64,000 nucleotides of DNA, from positions 3,360,939 to 3,424,938 of the forward strand of contig NZ_CP157793.1 in NCBI RefSeq assembly GCF_040110915.1. The letters run 5' to 3'. A model generated the notes under the pieces. That model had not been told where the DNA came from, made no database searches, and saw nothing but the letters and a program-made list of their open reading frames with translations. Source of the stretch: Stappia sp. Lineage in GTDB: Bacteria; Pseudomonadota; Alphaproteobacteria; Rhizobiales; Stappiaceae. A program made the position numbers and the translations under genes. The number at the start of each line of letters is the position of its first letter. Position 1 is the first letter of the stretch. Below, one piece after another: positions 1 to 11,453 of the stretch.

Positions 1-94
1 TCCGGTCCGTCATGCACGGGGCGCGCCCCCTCCGGCGCGACGGTCGCGCGCACCGGCGGTTGCCTTGTCCCCGGACCGCAAAACTCCCTCGATC

Positions 95-130
95 GCAAAA
101 AGAAACGGCAGCGGGTCGCCCCGCCGCCGT
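95..130 (-). terminator. Intrinsic terminator downstream of serA
   Basis: An 11-bp stem (105-115 with 120-130, one mismatch) closes a short loop. On the minus strand it is followed by a T-rich tract (TTTCTTTTTG). It lies about 50 nt after the serA stop, so it should end the serC-serA transcript. Bases 1-94 hold no recognisable feature. Confidence 0.65.
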
Positions 131-181
131 CTGCTTTCAGAAATTGAAATCTGTCACGCCGTCGTGGCGCCCACCGGCGCT

Positions 182-1768
182 TCAGAAGGCGAGCGGCTTC
201 GCCTGCTTGACGTGCGAAATCGCGCGGATGCGGGCCAGAACCTGCTCCGGCACCGGCCCGTCGACCTCGACCAGACAGATCGCATCCTCGCCCGGCGCGG
301 TCCGGCCCAGGTTGAAGGTCGCGATGTTGACCCCGGCACCGCCGAGCGCCATGCCGAGTTCGCCGATGAAGCCCGGCTTGTCCTCGTTGGTCACATAGAG
401 CATGTGGGCGCCGAGTTCGGCTTCCATGTTGATGCCCTTGACCTGGATGATCCTGGGCTTTCCGTCCGCGAACACCGTCCCGGCGACGGAGCGCTCCTGC
501 CGTTCGGTCTTCACCGTGAGGCGGATGTAGGTCTCATAGGCGCCCGACTGCGGCCGGCGGACCTCTTCCACCGAGATCCCGCGCTCGCGTGCGAGCAGCG
601 GCGCGGACACCATGTTCACCGTCTGCAGCAGCGGCTGCAGGAGGCCGGTAACCGCGGCGGCCGTCAGCGCCTTGGTGTTCATCTCGGCGACATCGCCGGC
701 ATACTCAAGACGAATGCCGGACAGGCCCGTCTCGGTGAGTTGCCCGGCGAAGGAGCCGAGCTGCTCGGCAAGCCGCACGAAGGGCGTCAGGCGCGGCGCT
801 TCCTCCGCCGTGATCGAGGGCATGTTGAGCGCGTTCGACACCGCCCCCTTGGTGAGGTAGTCGGACATCTGCTCGGCCACCTGCAGCGCGACGTTTTCCT
901 GCGCCTCGGAGGTGGAGGCGCCCAGATGCGGGGTGCACACCAGGTTCGGCGCGCCGAACAGGATGTTGTCCGTCGCCGGCTCTTCCACGAAGACGTCGAC
1001 GCCGGCGCCCGCCACCTTGCCGCTGTCGAGCCCGGCGCGCAGGGCCGCCTCGTCGATCAGCCCGCCGCGCGCGCAATTGATCAGGATGACCCCGTCGCGC
1101 ATGGCCGCGATCGCATTCGCGTCGATGATGTTGCGGGTCTTGTCGGTGAGCGGCGTGTGCAGCGTGATGATGTCGGCGCGCGCGAACAGCGCGTCCAGAT
1201 CCACCTTCTCCACGCCGAGGTCCTGAGCGCGCTCTTCCGACAGGAACGGATCGAAGGCGATCACGCGCATCTTCAGCCCGATGGCCCGATCCGCCACGAT
1301 CGAGCCGATGTTGCCGCAGCCGATCAGTCCGAGCGTCTTGGAGGTGATCTCCGCGCCCATGAATTTCGACTTTTCCCACTTGCCGGCCTGGGTCGAGGCG
1401 TCAGCCTTCGGGATCTGGCGGGCCACCGCGAACATCATGGCGATGGCGTGCTCCGCCGTCGTGATGGAATTGCCGAAGGGCGTGTTCATGACGATCACGC
1501 CGCGCGCGCTGGCGGCGGGAATGTCGACGTTGTCGACGCCGATCCCGGCCCGGCCGACGACCTTCAGCCGGTCGGCGGCCTGGATCAGCTTGTCGGTCAC
1601 CTTGGTGGCGGAGCGGATGGCCAGCCCGTCATACTGGCCGATGACGGCAAGCAGCTTGTCCTTGTCCTTGCCGAGGTCGGGCTGATAGTCGACCTCCACG
1701 CCGCGCGACTTGAAAATCTCGACGGCGGCCGGGGACAGCTTGTCGGAAATGAGAACCCTGGGTGCCAT
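182..1768 (-). CDS. serA: D-3-phosphoglycerate dehydrogenase SerA
   Basis: The 528-aa protein catalyses the first step of serine biosynthesis, NAD-dependent oxidation of 3-phosphoglycerate in the cytoplasm. The substrate/cofactor D-2-hydroxyacid dehydrogenase fold occupies about residues 1-310. Its NAD motif GLIGCGNIGS is at 147-156 and the catalytic set is R234 (NCARGG), E263 and H281 (TPHLGAST). An allosteric substrate-binding domain follows, then a C-terminal ACT domain (about 455-528) for serine feedback. Length is normal for long-type SerA (about 525-530 aa). The reading frame stays open upstream, but ATG at 1768 is preceded by a GGAGG box and starts the conserved MAPRVLISDKL. serC lies 94 nt upstream on the same strand, so the pair is probably one operon. 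Confidence 0.97.
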   Translation of the reverse strand: MAPRVLISDKLSPAAVEIFKSRGVEVDYQPDLGKDKDKLLAVIGQYDGLAIRSATKVTDKLIQAADRLKVVGRAGIGVDNVDIPAASARGVIVMNTPFGNSITTAEHAIAMMFAVARQIPKADASTQAGKWEKSKFMGAEITSKTLGLIGCGNIGSIVADRAIGLKMRVIAFDPFLSEERAQDLGVEKVDLDALFARADIITLHTPLTDKTRNIIDANAIAAMRDGVILINCARGGLIDEAALRAGLDSGKVAGAGVDVFVEEPATDNILFGAPNLVCTPHLGASTSEAQENVALQVAEQMSDYLTKGAVSNALNMPSITAEEAPRLTPFVRLAEQLGSFAGQLTETGLSGIRLEYAGDVAEMNTKALTAAAVTGLLQPLLQTVNMVSAPLLARERGISVEEVRRPQSGAYETYIRLTVKTERQERSVAGTVFADGKPRIIQVKGINMEAELGAHMLYVTNEDKPGFIGELGMALGGAGVNIATFNLGRTAPGEDAICLVEVDGPVPEQVLARIRAISHVKQAKPLAF

Positions 1769-1862
1769 GGGAAACCTCCGGATGGCGGCGGCCGCTCCCG
1801 GATGCCTGTCCGGGAGGGCGCCTCGAGCCTGAACTGAAGCGGAGTTGCGGGACGCGGGCCGC

Positions 1863-3038
<1,176 letters not shown>

Positions 3039-3041
3039 TGG

Positions 3042-3105
3042 CTATCCTTCCAGATAGGTGCCCCTCGTTGGGGAGGGGTGTCCCGCGTATCGGCTTATCC
3101 GAGCC
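3042..3105 (-). promoter_or_regulatory. Putative serC leader RNA (cis-regulatory hairpins)
   Basis: Just before the serC start, the minus strand can fold CTATC(TGGAAG)GATAG at 3042-3057, which puts the Shine-Dalgarno bases in the loop. A second stem lies at 3061-3078 (AGGGG/CCCCT around a C-rich loop) and another weak stem at about 3090-3105. A conserved RNA called the serC motif is known in this exact position in Alphaproteobacteria. The resemblance was judged by eye and no covariance search was run. Confidence 0.5.
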
Positions 3106-3207
3106 GGCCACGGCGCGCAAGGTCGCATTGCGACCCGACTGGAAGGAGAACCGCGAAGGCCGGTCCCCGCGGCCAGGCGGACCGGCGGAGGACCGACGGG
3201 AAGACGC

Positions 3208-3236
3208 AAAAAGGCCGGGCGCGCGACCCGGCCTTT
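3208..3236 (-). terminator. Intrinsic terminator of the outer-membrane protein gene
   Basis: A perfect 10-bp stem, AAAGGCCGGG (3210-3219) with CCCGGCCTTT (3227-3236), has a 7-nt loop. It is followed on the minus strand by five T residues and lies 24 nt after the stop of the barrel gene. It separates that gene from serC. Confidence 0.85.
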
Positions 3237-3259
3237 CGCGGATGTTTTCGCAGGCGCGA

Positions 3260-4057
3260 TCAGTACTTGGTGACGATCGGCTCGGAGATATAGCTCGGGC
3301 CCGAGTTGAACGTGTACCGCGCGCCGATGCGGAACTCGTGCGCCTGCAGATCCTCGTACTTGATCTTGCGCGACGGGTTCGGCCCGCCGGTGCTGAAGCT
3401 CGCCGAATAGGCGTTGCCGATGTTCAGGTAGCGGTAGCCCGCGTCGATGGACCAGTTCGGCGTCACCGCATAGGAGCCGCCGGCCATCAGCGCCCAGGAG
3501 AAGTTCCAGGTGCTGTCGCCCGGATAGCTGCCGGTGGCGCCATCGGGATTGCGGAAGGCGATGTCGCTGGTCGTGACGTGCGACACGCCGATGCCGGCGC
3601 CGACATAGGGCGTGAAGCCGCGCCAGGTGCCGATGTCGACATAGCCGTTCACCAGCATCGTCAGCACGTCGATCTTGGCCGTCTCGTCGGAGAAGAGACC
3701 GGCGCCGAGACCGCCGCACGGCGTCGGACAGGGCGCCTCGCCCTTGACCTTGGCCGGGAACTCGTAGTCCAGCGTGATGTCGCCGCGCAGGTAGTCGGAG
3801 AACTTGTAGCCGACGCCGACGCCGATCATGCCGGTGTCGTTCATCTTCTCGTGCGCCCACTGGGTCCCGCCGTAGCTCAGGCTGGGATCCTGGTACACCT
3901 TGTAGCCGATGTCGCCGCGCAGATACCAGTTGCCGGTCACCACCGGCACCTGCGGCGTATGCTCGATCACGGGAATCGGCATGTCCGCCGCATGGACGGC
4001 TGACGAGACGATCATCGCGACGCCAGCCAGGCACATTTTCTTCAAATGGCTGCTCAT
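3260..4057 (-). CDS. Outer-membrane beta-barrel protein (Omp25/Omp31-like)
   Basis: The 265-aa protein has a cleavable signal peptide (residues 1 to about 21, ending VHA-A). Alternating aromatic/polar strands follow, such as GNWYLRGDIGYKVYQ and GFTPYVGAGIGVSHV, and a C-terminal strand ends in the aromatic residue of VTKY. These are features of the eight-stranded Omp25/Omp31 porin-like family, which is abundant in the outer membrane of Rhizobiales. The ATG at 4057 has GAGGA 7 nt upstream. A longer frame exists but would bury the signal peptide. The gene stands alone, with its own terminator and an upstream region carrying a consensus CtrA box. I infer a structural or adhesion role; transport has not been shown. 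Confidence 0.88.
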   Translation of the reverse strand: MSSHLKKMCLAGVAMIVSSAVHAADMPIPVIEHTPQVPVVTGNWYLRGDIGYKVYQDPSLSYGGTQWAHEKMNDTGMIGVGVGYKFSDYLRGDITLDYEFPAKVKGEAPCPTPCGGLGAGLFSDETAKIDVLTMLVNGYVDIGTWRGFTPYVGAGIGVSHVTTSDIAFRNPDGATGSYPGDSTWNFSWALMAGGSYAVTPNWSIDAGYRYLNIGNAYSASFSTGGPNPSRKIKYEDLQAHEFRIGARYTFNSGPSYISEPIVTKY

Positions 4058-4142
4058 GTCTCGGTCCTCGTTGATAGCGTCCGAAAAGTCAGGTCTTGCC
4101 GGCCGCACGCTTGAAACACGTGACGAGGATTGCTCAAAATAC

Positions 4143-4158
4143 TTAAGAGGCGCTTAAC
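4143..4158 (-). promoter_or_regulatory. Consensus CtrA box upstream of omp
   Basis: TTAA (4143-4146), seven bases, then TTAAC (4154-4158) matches the Alphaproteobacterial CtrA consensus TTAA-N7-TTAAC exactly. It lies 86-101 nt upstream of the omp start codon. In Brucella, CtrA is reported to control outer-membrane protein genes. Binding here is inferred from sequence only. Confidence 0.6.
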
Positions 4159-4374
4159 CCTGTTCTTTAACCGTGATTTTTTACCTTAAGAAAAGGTAAA
4201 TACGCGAAGAAGACCTCTCGCGTTGCAACAACGCGCCACGCCCGGGCGCCGACCGGCGGCCGGCGCCTGTGTCCGGCGCCCCCTGCGGCCCCGGCGAACC
4301 CCGGCGCGGCCGCGCGCCGAAGCTGCGGCGCCGGGCCGACGCGGCACGGCGGCTCCGCGCCCGGGGACCTGAAC

Positions 4375-4422
4375 GTCTGGGGAACGGGAAGTCAGGGAAA
4401 CGGCAGGTCAGGGGAACGGGAC
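4375..4422. repeat. Tandem array, 3 x 16 bp, 3' of glmM
   Basis: Three consecutive 16-bp units start at 4375, 4391 and 4407, with the form GTCwGGGrAACGGsAr. The array lies about 46 nt past the glmM stop on the transcribed side. There is no coding frame or palindrome. It looks like a slippage-derived minisatellite. Confidence 0.8.
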
Positions 4423-4467
4423 AACAGGCGCATCGGGACCTGTGATTTGCGCCCGCGAACCGCCGGG

Positions 4468-5814
4468 TCAGGCGGCGGCGCGCGCCACCGCCTCGGCGAT
4501 CTTGTCGACCACGCCCGACAGCAGATCCTCGTTGTCGGCCTCGCCCATCACCCGGATCAGCGGCTCGGTGCCCGACGGGCGGATGAGCAGACGCCCGCCG
4601 TTGCCGAGCGCCTTGCGGCCTTCCTCGATCGCCGCCTGCACCGCCGGATTGTCGAGCGGCGTCGCGCCGCTGTAGCGCACGTTCTTGAGGATCTGGGGCA
4701 CAGGATCGAAGCGCCGGCAGACTTCCGAGACCGGGCGCTGCAGCTTGGCGACGCAGGCGAGCACCTGCAGCGCGGCCACCAGCCCGTCGCCGGTGGTGGC
4801 ATAGTCCGACAGCACGATGTGCCCGGACTGCTCGCCGCCGACGTTGTAGCCATGCTTGCGCATGTGCTCGACCACATAGCGGTCGCCCACCTTGGTGCGC
4901 GCCAGCGACAGGCCGAGCCCGTCGAGATAGCGCTCCAGCCCGAGGTTGGACATCACCGTCGCCACGATGCCGGAGGCCGACAGGCGCCCGTCCTCCATCC
5001 AGGACTGGGCGACGACCGCCATCAGCTGATCGCCGTCCACCACCCGGCCGTTCTCGTCGACGATGATGACCCGGTCCGCGTCGCCGTCGAGGGCGATGCC
5101 GATGTCGGCGCGTACCTCATGCACCTTGCGGCACAGCGCGTCCGGATCGGTCGAGCCGCATCCGTCGTTGATGTTGTAACCGTCCGGATCGACGCCGATG
5201 GCGATGACCTCGGCCCCGAGCTCCCACAAAGCTTCCGGAGCGACCTTGTAGGCCGCGCCATTGGCGCAATCGACCACGATCCTCAGCCCCGACAGGCTCA
5301 TCTCGCGCGGCAGCGTCCGCTTGGCGAATTCCACGTAGCGGTCGCGCATGCCGTCGATCCGGCGCGCGCGGCCAAGCTCCGCCGGGGGCGCCAGCATGCG
5401 GGAAATGTCGCCTTCGATCAGGCGTTCGATCCGCTTCTCGACCTCGTCCGACAGCTTGTAGCCGTCGGGGCCGAAGAACTTGATGCCATTGTCCTGATAG
5501 GGATTGTGCGAAGCGGAGATCATCACCCCGAGATCGGCGCGCACCGAGCGCGTGAGCATGGCCACGGCCGGCGTCGGCATCGGCCCGAGCAGCAGCGCCT
5601 CCAGCCCGACGGAGGTGAAGCCGGCCACCAGGGCATTCTCGATCATGTAGCCGGACAGGCGCGTGTCCTTGCCGATCACCACGCGGTGGCGATGGGCTCC
5701 GTTGCGAAACACCACACCGGCCGCCATGCCCACCTTCAAGGCGATGTCGGGGGTCATCGGCGCGCGGTTTGCGGTGCCGCGGATGCCGTCGGTTCCGAAA
5801 AACTTGCGAGTCAT
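4468..5814 (-). CDS. glmM: Phosphoglucosamine mutase GlmM
   Basis: The 448-aa cytosolic enzyme converts glucosamine-6-phosphate to glucosamine-1-phosphate, the second step toward UDP-GlcNAc for peptidoglycan and LPS. The phosphoserine is S102 in ISASHNP, the metal loop is DGDADR (243-248), and the C-terminal phosphate loop is [15 protein letters not shown]. The length equals that of the E. coli enzyme. The start [16 protein letters not shown] is canonical, although its ribosome-binding site is weak (AGGG). It lies downstream of ftsH on the same strand but is separated by a strong terminator, so it probably has its own promoter within 5815-6050. Confidence 0.97.
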   Translation of the reverse strand: MTRKFFGTDGIRGTANRAPMTPDIALKVGMAAGVVFRNGAHRHRVVIGKDTRLSGYMIENALVAGFTSVGLEALLLGPMPTPAVAMLTRSVRADLGVMISASHNPYQDNGIKFFGPDGYKLSDEVEKRIERLIEGDISRMLAPPAELGRARRIDGMRDRYVEFAKRTLPREMSLSGLRIVVDCANGAAYKVAPEALWELGAEVIAIGVDPDGYNINDGCGSTDPDALCRKVHEVRADIGIALDGDADRVIIVDENGRVVDGDQLMAVVAQSWMEDGRLSASGIVATVMSNLGLERYLDGLGLSLARTKVGDRYVVEHMRKHGYNVGGEQSGHIVLSDYATTGDGLVAALQVLACVAKLQRPVSEVCRRFDPVPQILKNVRYSGATPLDNPAVQAAIEEGRKALGNGGRLLIRPSGTEPLIRVMGEADNEDLLSGVVDKIAEAVARAAA

Positions 5815-5840
5815 GTCAGCCCTGTCACTTCAGCCCAATG

Positions 5841-5905
5841 CGGCGTGTCATTCCGGCGTATTGTTCCGGCGTGTCGGTCCAGCGTGTCGATCCGGCCGTT
5901 CATTC
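5841..5905. repeat. Tandem array, 5 x 13 bp, in the glmM leader
   Basis: Five 13-bp units start at 5841, 5854, 5867, 5880 and 5893 (CGGCGTGTCATTC and variants such as CGGCGTGTCGGTC), followed by a partial sixth. The array begins 27 nt upstream of the glmM start codon, so it would lie in the promoter or 5' UTR. Odd unit length excludes a protein-coding repeat. Confidence 0.8.
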
Positions 5906-6050
5906 CGGTCATCAACCCTGCCGGCTGTCCGGGAAGGCGATCCGCGCCGCGGACCCACCGCGGCGAAATGAAGGTCGTCGTGTCCGCTGTTCTTTATCAC
6001 CATGATCGCGCGATCGTGTTCAAAAAGTGTTTTGATTCGTTACACACGCG

Positions 6051-6082
6051 AAAAGGCCCGGCGGATCCCCGCCGGGCCTTTT
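6051..6082 (-). terminator. Strong intrinsic terminator after ftsH
   Basis: A perfect 14-bp stem, AAAAGGCCCGGCGG (6051-6064) with CCGCCGGGCCTTTT (6069-6082), has a 4-nt loop ATCC. It is 35 nt after the ftsH stop and ends in a T-tract on either strand. The rest of the ftsH-glmM gap (5815-6116) holds only the repeat array and an AT-richer stretch at 6015-6045 that could contain the glmM promoter. Confidence 0.85.
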
Positions 6083-6116
6083 CGCGAAGTCGTCGATCGC
6101 CCGACGCGGCGTTGCG

Positions 6117-8045
<1,929 letters not shown>

Positions 8046-8106
8046 TGCGTTTCCTTCACCGCGGGCAGGCGGCGGTCTGCGCTGGGGATAAGAGACATGC
8101 CTTGCA

Positions 8107-8135
8107 AGATAGGTCCCGCGGGGCGGACTGCCAAG
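8107..8135 (-). promoter_or_regulatory. Putative housekeeping promoter of ftsH
   Basis: The minus strand has CTTGGC (8130-8135), a 17-nt spacer, then CTATCT (8107-8112). This is close to the alphaproteobacterial sigma-70 pattern CTTGAC-N17-CTATAT. Transcription would start near 8100, giving a 5' UTR of about 55 nt. Confidence 0.5.
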
Positions 8136-8174
8136 GTTGCCGGCGATATTCGCACGAATCTGCTCCCATTTTCC

Positions 8175-9530
8175 TTAAATCTCGTTATTTCCCCGCCGCG
8201 CGAGCGAATTGGGAGGTGCAACAACAGGCTGAAACCGCTCCAGCAGGGTCAGCGCGACCCCGTTGGGCGGGCCGTCCCCGCCAAGGCCGGGACAATAGGA
8301 CGCATCGCCCCCGCGCCCGCTTTGCAGGCAGGGCGCGGTCGCAAAGGCCTCGCCGGGCCACCCTTGCGCACGCGCGGCCTCCGGCACCGCCGGCGCGCTG
8401 GCCTGCGGATCGCCCCGGGCGCGCAGATCGAGCGCCACCGGTGCGTCCGCGCGCAGCACGAACCGCCCGTCCCAGATCCACACGCCCGGCCCTGTGACGG
8501 TGAGCGCGGCGATCCCCGCGCGGCCCGCCTCGCGCCACAGGGTAAGGACCCCGTCGGCCCGCCGCACCACCGCGCCGGCGAGCGTCGCCTGCACGCGCGT
8601 GCCGCCGGAGAGCGTTTCGACCAGCCGCTCCAGCCGCTCCATGCGCGGCGGATACGCGGCCCCGCCCACCCGCTGCAGCAGGCAGGCGAGCGTGCGCAGC
8701 AGGATCTCTTCCGGCACCTCGGCCAGCGCCGCGACGGACACACGCACCGGCCCGGCCGGGTGCATCCTCGCGTGATCGCGCAACAGCCGCGCGACGCGGT
8801 CGTCGAGCGCCTGACCGGCCCGCGCGAGCCGCCCGGCCGTCTCCGACAGGCGGCGCGCGGTCAGGCCTTCCTCGGCAAGCGCCGGCATCAGCGCGCGGAT
8901 GCGCACCCGCGCATGGGCGCGATCCGCGTTCGAGGGATCCTCGCACCAGCCGATCCCGCGCGCCCGCAAGGTGGCGAGCAGGCGCGCCTTGGGAACCCCG
9001 AGCAAGGGCCGCAGCACCGGCGTGTCGCCCCAGCGGTCGGCCTCGCGCATGGCGCCGAGGCCCTGCACGCCGCTGCCGCGCGCCAGCCGCAACAGAAAGG
9101 TCTCGGCCTGATCGTCCAGATGATGCGCCAGCACCAGCGCCGCGCCGCCCTCGGCGCGCAGGGCGTCGCACAGGAGCGCCTGGCGCGCGGCGCGCGCGGC
9201 GGCCTGCAGATTGGCGGCCGGCGTCGGGCCTAAGCGGCGCAGGCGCCGGCAGGTCAGACCGAGCCGCGCGGCAAGCTGCGCCACATGACGCGTTTCCGCG
9301 TCGCTTTCGGCACGAAATCCATGATCGACGGTAAAAACGATGAGATCCGGCGCGTCGGGGCGGTGTGTCCGCCATTCGGCGAGCAGCACCATCAGGGCCA
9401 GCGAATCCACGCCGCCGGAGACGGCGATCCCGACCCGGTGCAAGCCGCGCAGTGGCGCGAAGAGCCGATCCGCCTCGTCGGAGGAAACGGGCGCGGCCTC
9501 GGTCGGACAATGCGGATCAGGCGCAGCCAC
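8175..9530 (-). CDS. tilS: tRNA(Ile)-lysidine synthase TilS
   Basis: The 451-aa PP-loop ATPase attaches lysine to C34 of tRNA-Ile(CAU), so that AUA is read as isoleucine. The N-terminal adenylation domain carries the PP-loop SGGVDS (38-43) and the conserved LAHHLDDQAETFLLRL stretch. The C-terminal part is poorly conserved, as is common in the family. The start overlaps the 3' end of cpoB by 14 nt, consistent with translational coupling. A GTG a few codons later is an alternative start. Confidence 0.93.
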   Translation of the reverse strand: MAAPDPHCPTEAAPVSSDEADRLFAPLRGLHRVGIAVSGGVDSLALMVLLAEWRTHRPDAPDLIVFTVDHGFRAESDAETRHVAQLAARLGLTCRRLRRLGPTPAANLQAAARAARQALLCDALRAEGGAALVLAHHLDDQAETFLLRLARGSGVQGLGAMREADRWGDTPVLRPLLGVPKARLLATLRARGIGWCEDPSNADRAHARVRIRALMPALAEEGLTARRLSETAGRLARAGQALDDRVARLLRDHARMHPAGPVRVSVAALAEVPEEILLRTLACLLQRVGGAAYPPRMERLERLVETLSGGTRVQATLAGAVVRRADGVLTLWREAGRAGIAALTVTGPGVWIWDGRFVLRADAPVALDLRARGDPQASAPAVPEAARAQGWPGEAFATAPCLQSGRGGDASYCPGLGGDGPPNGVALTLLERFQPVVAPPNSLARRGNNEI

Positions 9531-10509
9531 TGCGCTGCTTCTGCGCCTCGGCCTCGGCGCGGACGGCCGTGGGGGCGCCGGGATATTTGGTCAGCAGTTC
9601 GGAGAAGGTCGCGCAGGCCGCGTCGGTCTGGCCGATGCCGCGCAGCGACAGGCCGAGCTTCAACAGGCTGTCGGTAACCTTCGCGCTGTCGGGATAATCG
9701 GTGTAGCTCTTCAGGAAGGCGTCGGCCGCCGCGCGGTAATCGCCGCGCGCGTAGTGGCTTTCGCCCAGCCAGAACTGCGCGTTGGCGGCCAGCGCATCAT
9801 TGGGATGATCCGCGAGAAATCGGCGAAAGCCGGCCTCCGCGCCCGCATAGTCGCCCGACAGGATCCGGGAGTAGGCCGCATCATAGGCCGCGCGCGGGTC
9901 GCCGCCGCCTGCATCGACGCTGGCGGTGGCGAAGCCGTCGTCCTGCGGGGCGCCGCTCGACACGCCCGGCGGCGCGGTGTCGGGCCCGGAGGGCGCGAAG
10001 CCCCCGCCGGTCCCGCGCGCCAGCGCCGAGAGATCGAGCGGTCCGGCGCCGCCGCCCGCGACATAGCCGCCCTCGCTGCCATAGTCCGCATCGCCCGACC
10101 CCGTATCGGCGGGAAGCTGGCCGAGCGTGCCGCCGCCGGCCGGCCCGTAGCCGGTCGTATCGTCGAGCGTGCCCGCCAGATCGCGCATGCCGCCGCCGCC
10201 CGCGTCGGAACGGTTTCCGGTGCCGCCCTCGAGCTGCTGGAAGCGGTATTCATTGTCTTCCTGCATGCGCCGGATCTGGTCCTGCAACTGCCGGATCTGG
10301 AAGTTGAGTTCCTCGATCTGCCCGGTGAGGACGCGCATCTGCTCCTCGACCTGGTTGATCCGCACGTTCGCCTGGCTGTCGTCGCGCCCGCCGAAGAGCT
10401 GCGCCGCCGCCGGCGTCGTGGCGAGCATGCCGACAAGCGCCGCCGCCAGAGCAATCCCGGCCAGGCGCCCGGGACGAGCCGCGCCGCGCGACCATTTCAA
10501 AGCTGTCAT
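9517..10509 (-). CDS. cpoB: Tol-Pal coordinator CpoB (YbgF)
   Basis: The 330-aa periplasmic protein coordinates outer-membrane constriction by Tol-Pal with septal peptidoglycan synthesis. A signal peptide (about 1-35, ending AAA-Q) is followed by a coiled-coil trimerisation region (about 40-90, QVEEQMRVLTGQIEELNFQI and on). A long Gly/Ser/Pro-rich linker comes next, then C-terminal TPR units (about 210-330, for example DYAGAEAGFRRFLADHPND). GGAGG lies 7 nt before the ATG at 10509. Longer frames exist upstream but lack a ribosome-binding site. It follows pal, as is usual. Confidence 0.92.
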   Translation of the reverse strand: MTALKWSRGAARPGRLAGIALAAALVGMLATTPAAAQLFGGRDDSQANVRINQVEEQMRVLTGQIEELNFQIRQLQDQIRRMQEDNEYRFQQLEGGTGNRSDAGGGGMRDLAGTLDDTTGYGPAGGGTLGQLPADTGSGDADYGSEGGYVAGGGAGPLDLSALARGTGGGFAPSGPDTAPPGVSSGAPQDDGFATASVDAGGGDPRAAYDAAYSRILSGDYAGAEAGFRRFLADHPNDALAANAQFWLGESHYARGDYRAAADAFLKSYTDYPDSAKVTDSLLKLGLSLRGIGQTDAACATFSELLTKYPGAPTAVRAEAEAQKQRSGCA

Positions 10510-10548
10510 TCGATCCTCCGCCCCAACATTGTCCGCCCCGATCATTTA

Positions 10549-10587
10549 CCCCCAACTCTTGCCCCAAGCTCTTGCCCCGAACTCTTG
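10549..10587. repeat. Tandem array, 3 x 13 bp, in the cpoB leader
   Basis: Three 13-bp units contain the core CTCTTG at 10556, 10569 and 10582, each preceded by CCCCrA. The array ends about 40 nt upstream of the cpoB ATG. Confidence 0.7.
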
Positions 10588-10763
10588 AATCGAGCACGTG
10601 CTCCGAACACTCGGGGTGCGCCGCGCGGGGCGCCCGAGGCGAGGGTTTCGCACAAGATGTCGTTTAGCACAGGGCGCCGGGAGTTCGGCCAAATTTTGAC
10701 CGGACGTCCCCGCGCGCCGATGCCCTGCGCGACGGGCACGCGAACCGGGTCGACAACGCAAGA

Positions 10764-10788
10764 CGGCCGGGCGTTGCGCGCCCGGCCG
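10764..10788 (-). terminator. Hairpin downstream of pal
   Basis: A perfect 10-bp GC-rich inverted repeat, CGGCCGGGCG (10764-10773) and CGCCCGGCCG (10779-10788), has a 5-nt loop. On the minus strand the following bases are TCTTG, a weak T-tract. It is a probable terminator or mRNA 3' end for the tol-pal transcript. Confidence 0.5.
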
Positions 10789-10883
10789 GGAAGACCGTTG
10801 GGTGTTTCGGCGTTGACGATCCGCCACGATGTGCCCGCTCTGCGGCCCCGGAGATCGAGGCCAAAGATCGCGGGAGCGCCGGA

Positions 10884-11369
10884 TCAGCTTCCGGCGTTGT
10901 CCAGCACGGTGACGGCGCGGCGGTTCTGCGACCAGCAGGACTCGTTGTTGCACACCGCGACCGGACGTTCCTTGCCGTAGGAGATCGTCTTCAGCCGGCT
11001 GGCGGCGATCCCCTTGGAGGCCAGATAGTCGCGCACCGCGTTGGCGCGCCGGGCGCCCAGCGCGATGTTGTACTGGCGCGTGCCGCGCTCGTCCGCATGG
11101 CCCTCGATGGTGACCGTGTAGCGGCTGTAGCTCTGCAGCCAGCGCGCCTGCTTGTCGAGCGTCGCCATCGCCTGCGACGACAGGGTCGACTGGTCGTTCG
11201 AGAAGAACACCCGGTCGCCCACATTGACCACGAAGTCCTGGCCGGTCCCCGGCTGGACATTGCCGGTCAGGCCGTCCGGCTTGGTTTGCGCACAGGCCGC
11301 GAGCACCAGCGCGCTCGCCACGACGGCGGCGAAACGCACGCCGCGTCCCCGCATCCCGAATTGCATCAT
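10884..11369 (-). CDS. pal: Peptidoglycan-associated lipoprotein Pal
   Basis: The 161-aa outer-membrane lipoprotein anchors the outer membrane to peptidoglycan and is the terminal partner of TolB. The lipobox LAAC places the lipidated cysteine at residue 26. An OmpA-like peptidoglycan-binding domain follows (about 55-155), with IEGHADERGTRQYN and NRRAVTV. AGGAG and AGGA boxes precede the ATG; the next codon is also ATG. The gene is 150 nt from tolB and has its own upstream region with a CtrA-type box, so it can be transcribed separately from tolQRAB. Confidence 0.96.
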   Translation of the reverse strand: MMQFGMRGRGVRFAAVVASALVLAACAQTKPDGLTGNVQPGTGQDFVVNVGDRVFFSNDQSTLSSQAMATLDKQARWLQSYSRYTVTIEGHADERGTRQYNIALGARRANAVRDYLASKGIAASRLKTISYGKERPVAVCNNESCWSQNRRAVTVLDNAGS

Positions 11370-11453
11370 GAATTCCTACTCCTGAATCCCCAGGCCCCGA
11401 CAGGGTAAACGGTTCTAGACCGAAACCGGTTAAAACGCGGTTCAGCAACGTGG

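Larger units (their letters stand above)
4058..4467. other. 410-bp gap: omp promoter region and repeat array
   Basis: The half next to the omp gene (4120-4205) is strikingly AT-rich. It holds a CtrA-type box (4143-4158), a further TTAAC at 4167-4171, and an 8-bp inverted repeat TTTACCTT-N5-AAGGTAAA (4180-4200). That repeat has no T-tail in the right place to act as a terminator and may be an operator. The middle is very GC-rich and featureless. A three-copy tandem array lies at 4375-4422. No coding region is convincing here. Confidence 0.6.
10510..10883. other. 374-bp gap between cpoB and pal
   Basis: The gap contains a three-copy 13-bp array (10549-10587) close to the cpoB start and a GC-rich hairpin (10764-10788) about 95 nt after the pal stop. 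The remainder is GC-rich with no credible reading frame. cpoB is usually nearly contiguous with pal, so this long spacer is unusual and suggests that cpoB has its own promoter here. Confidence 0.5.
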
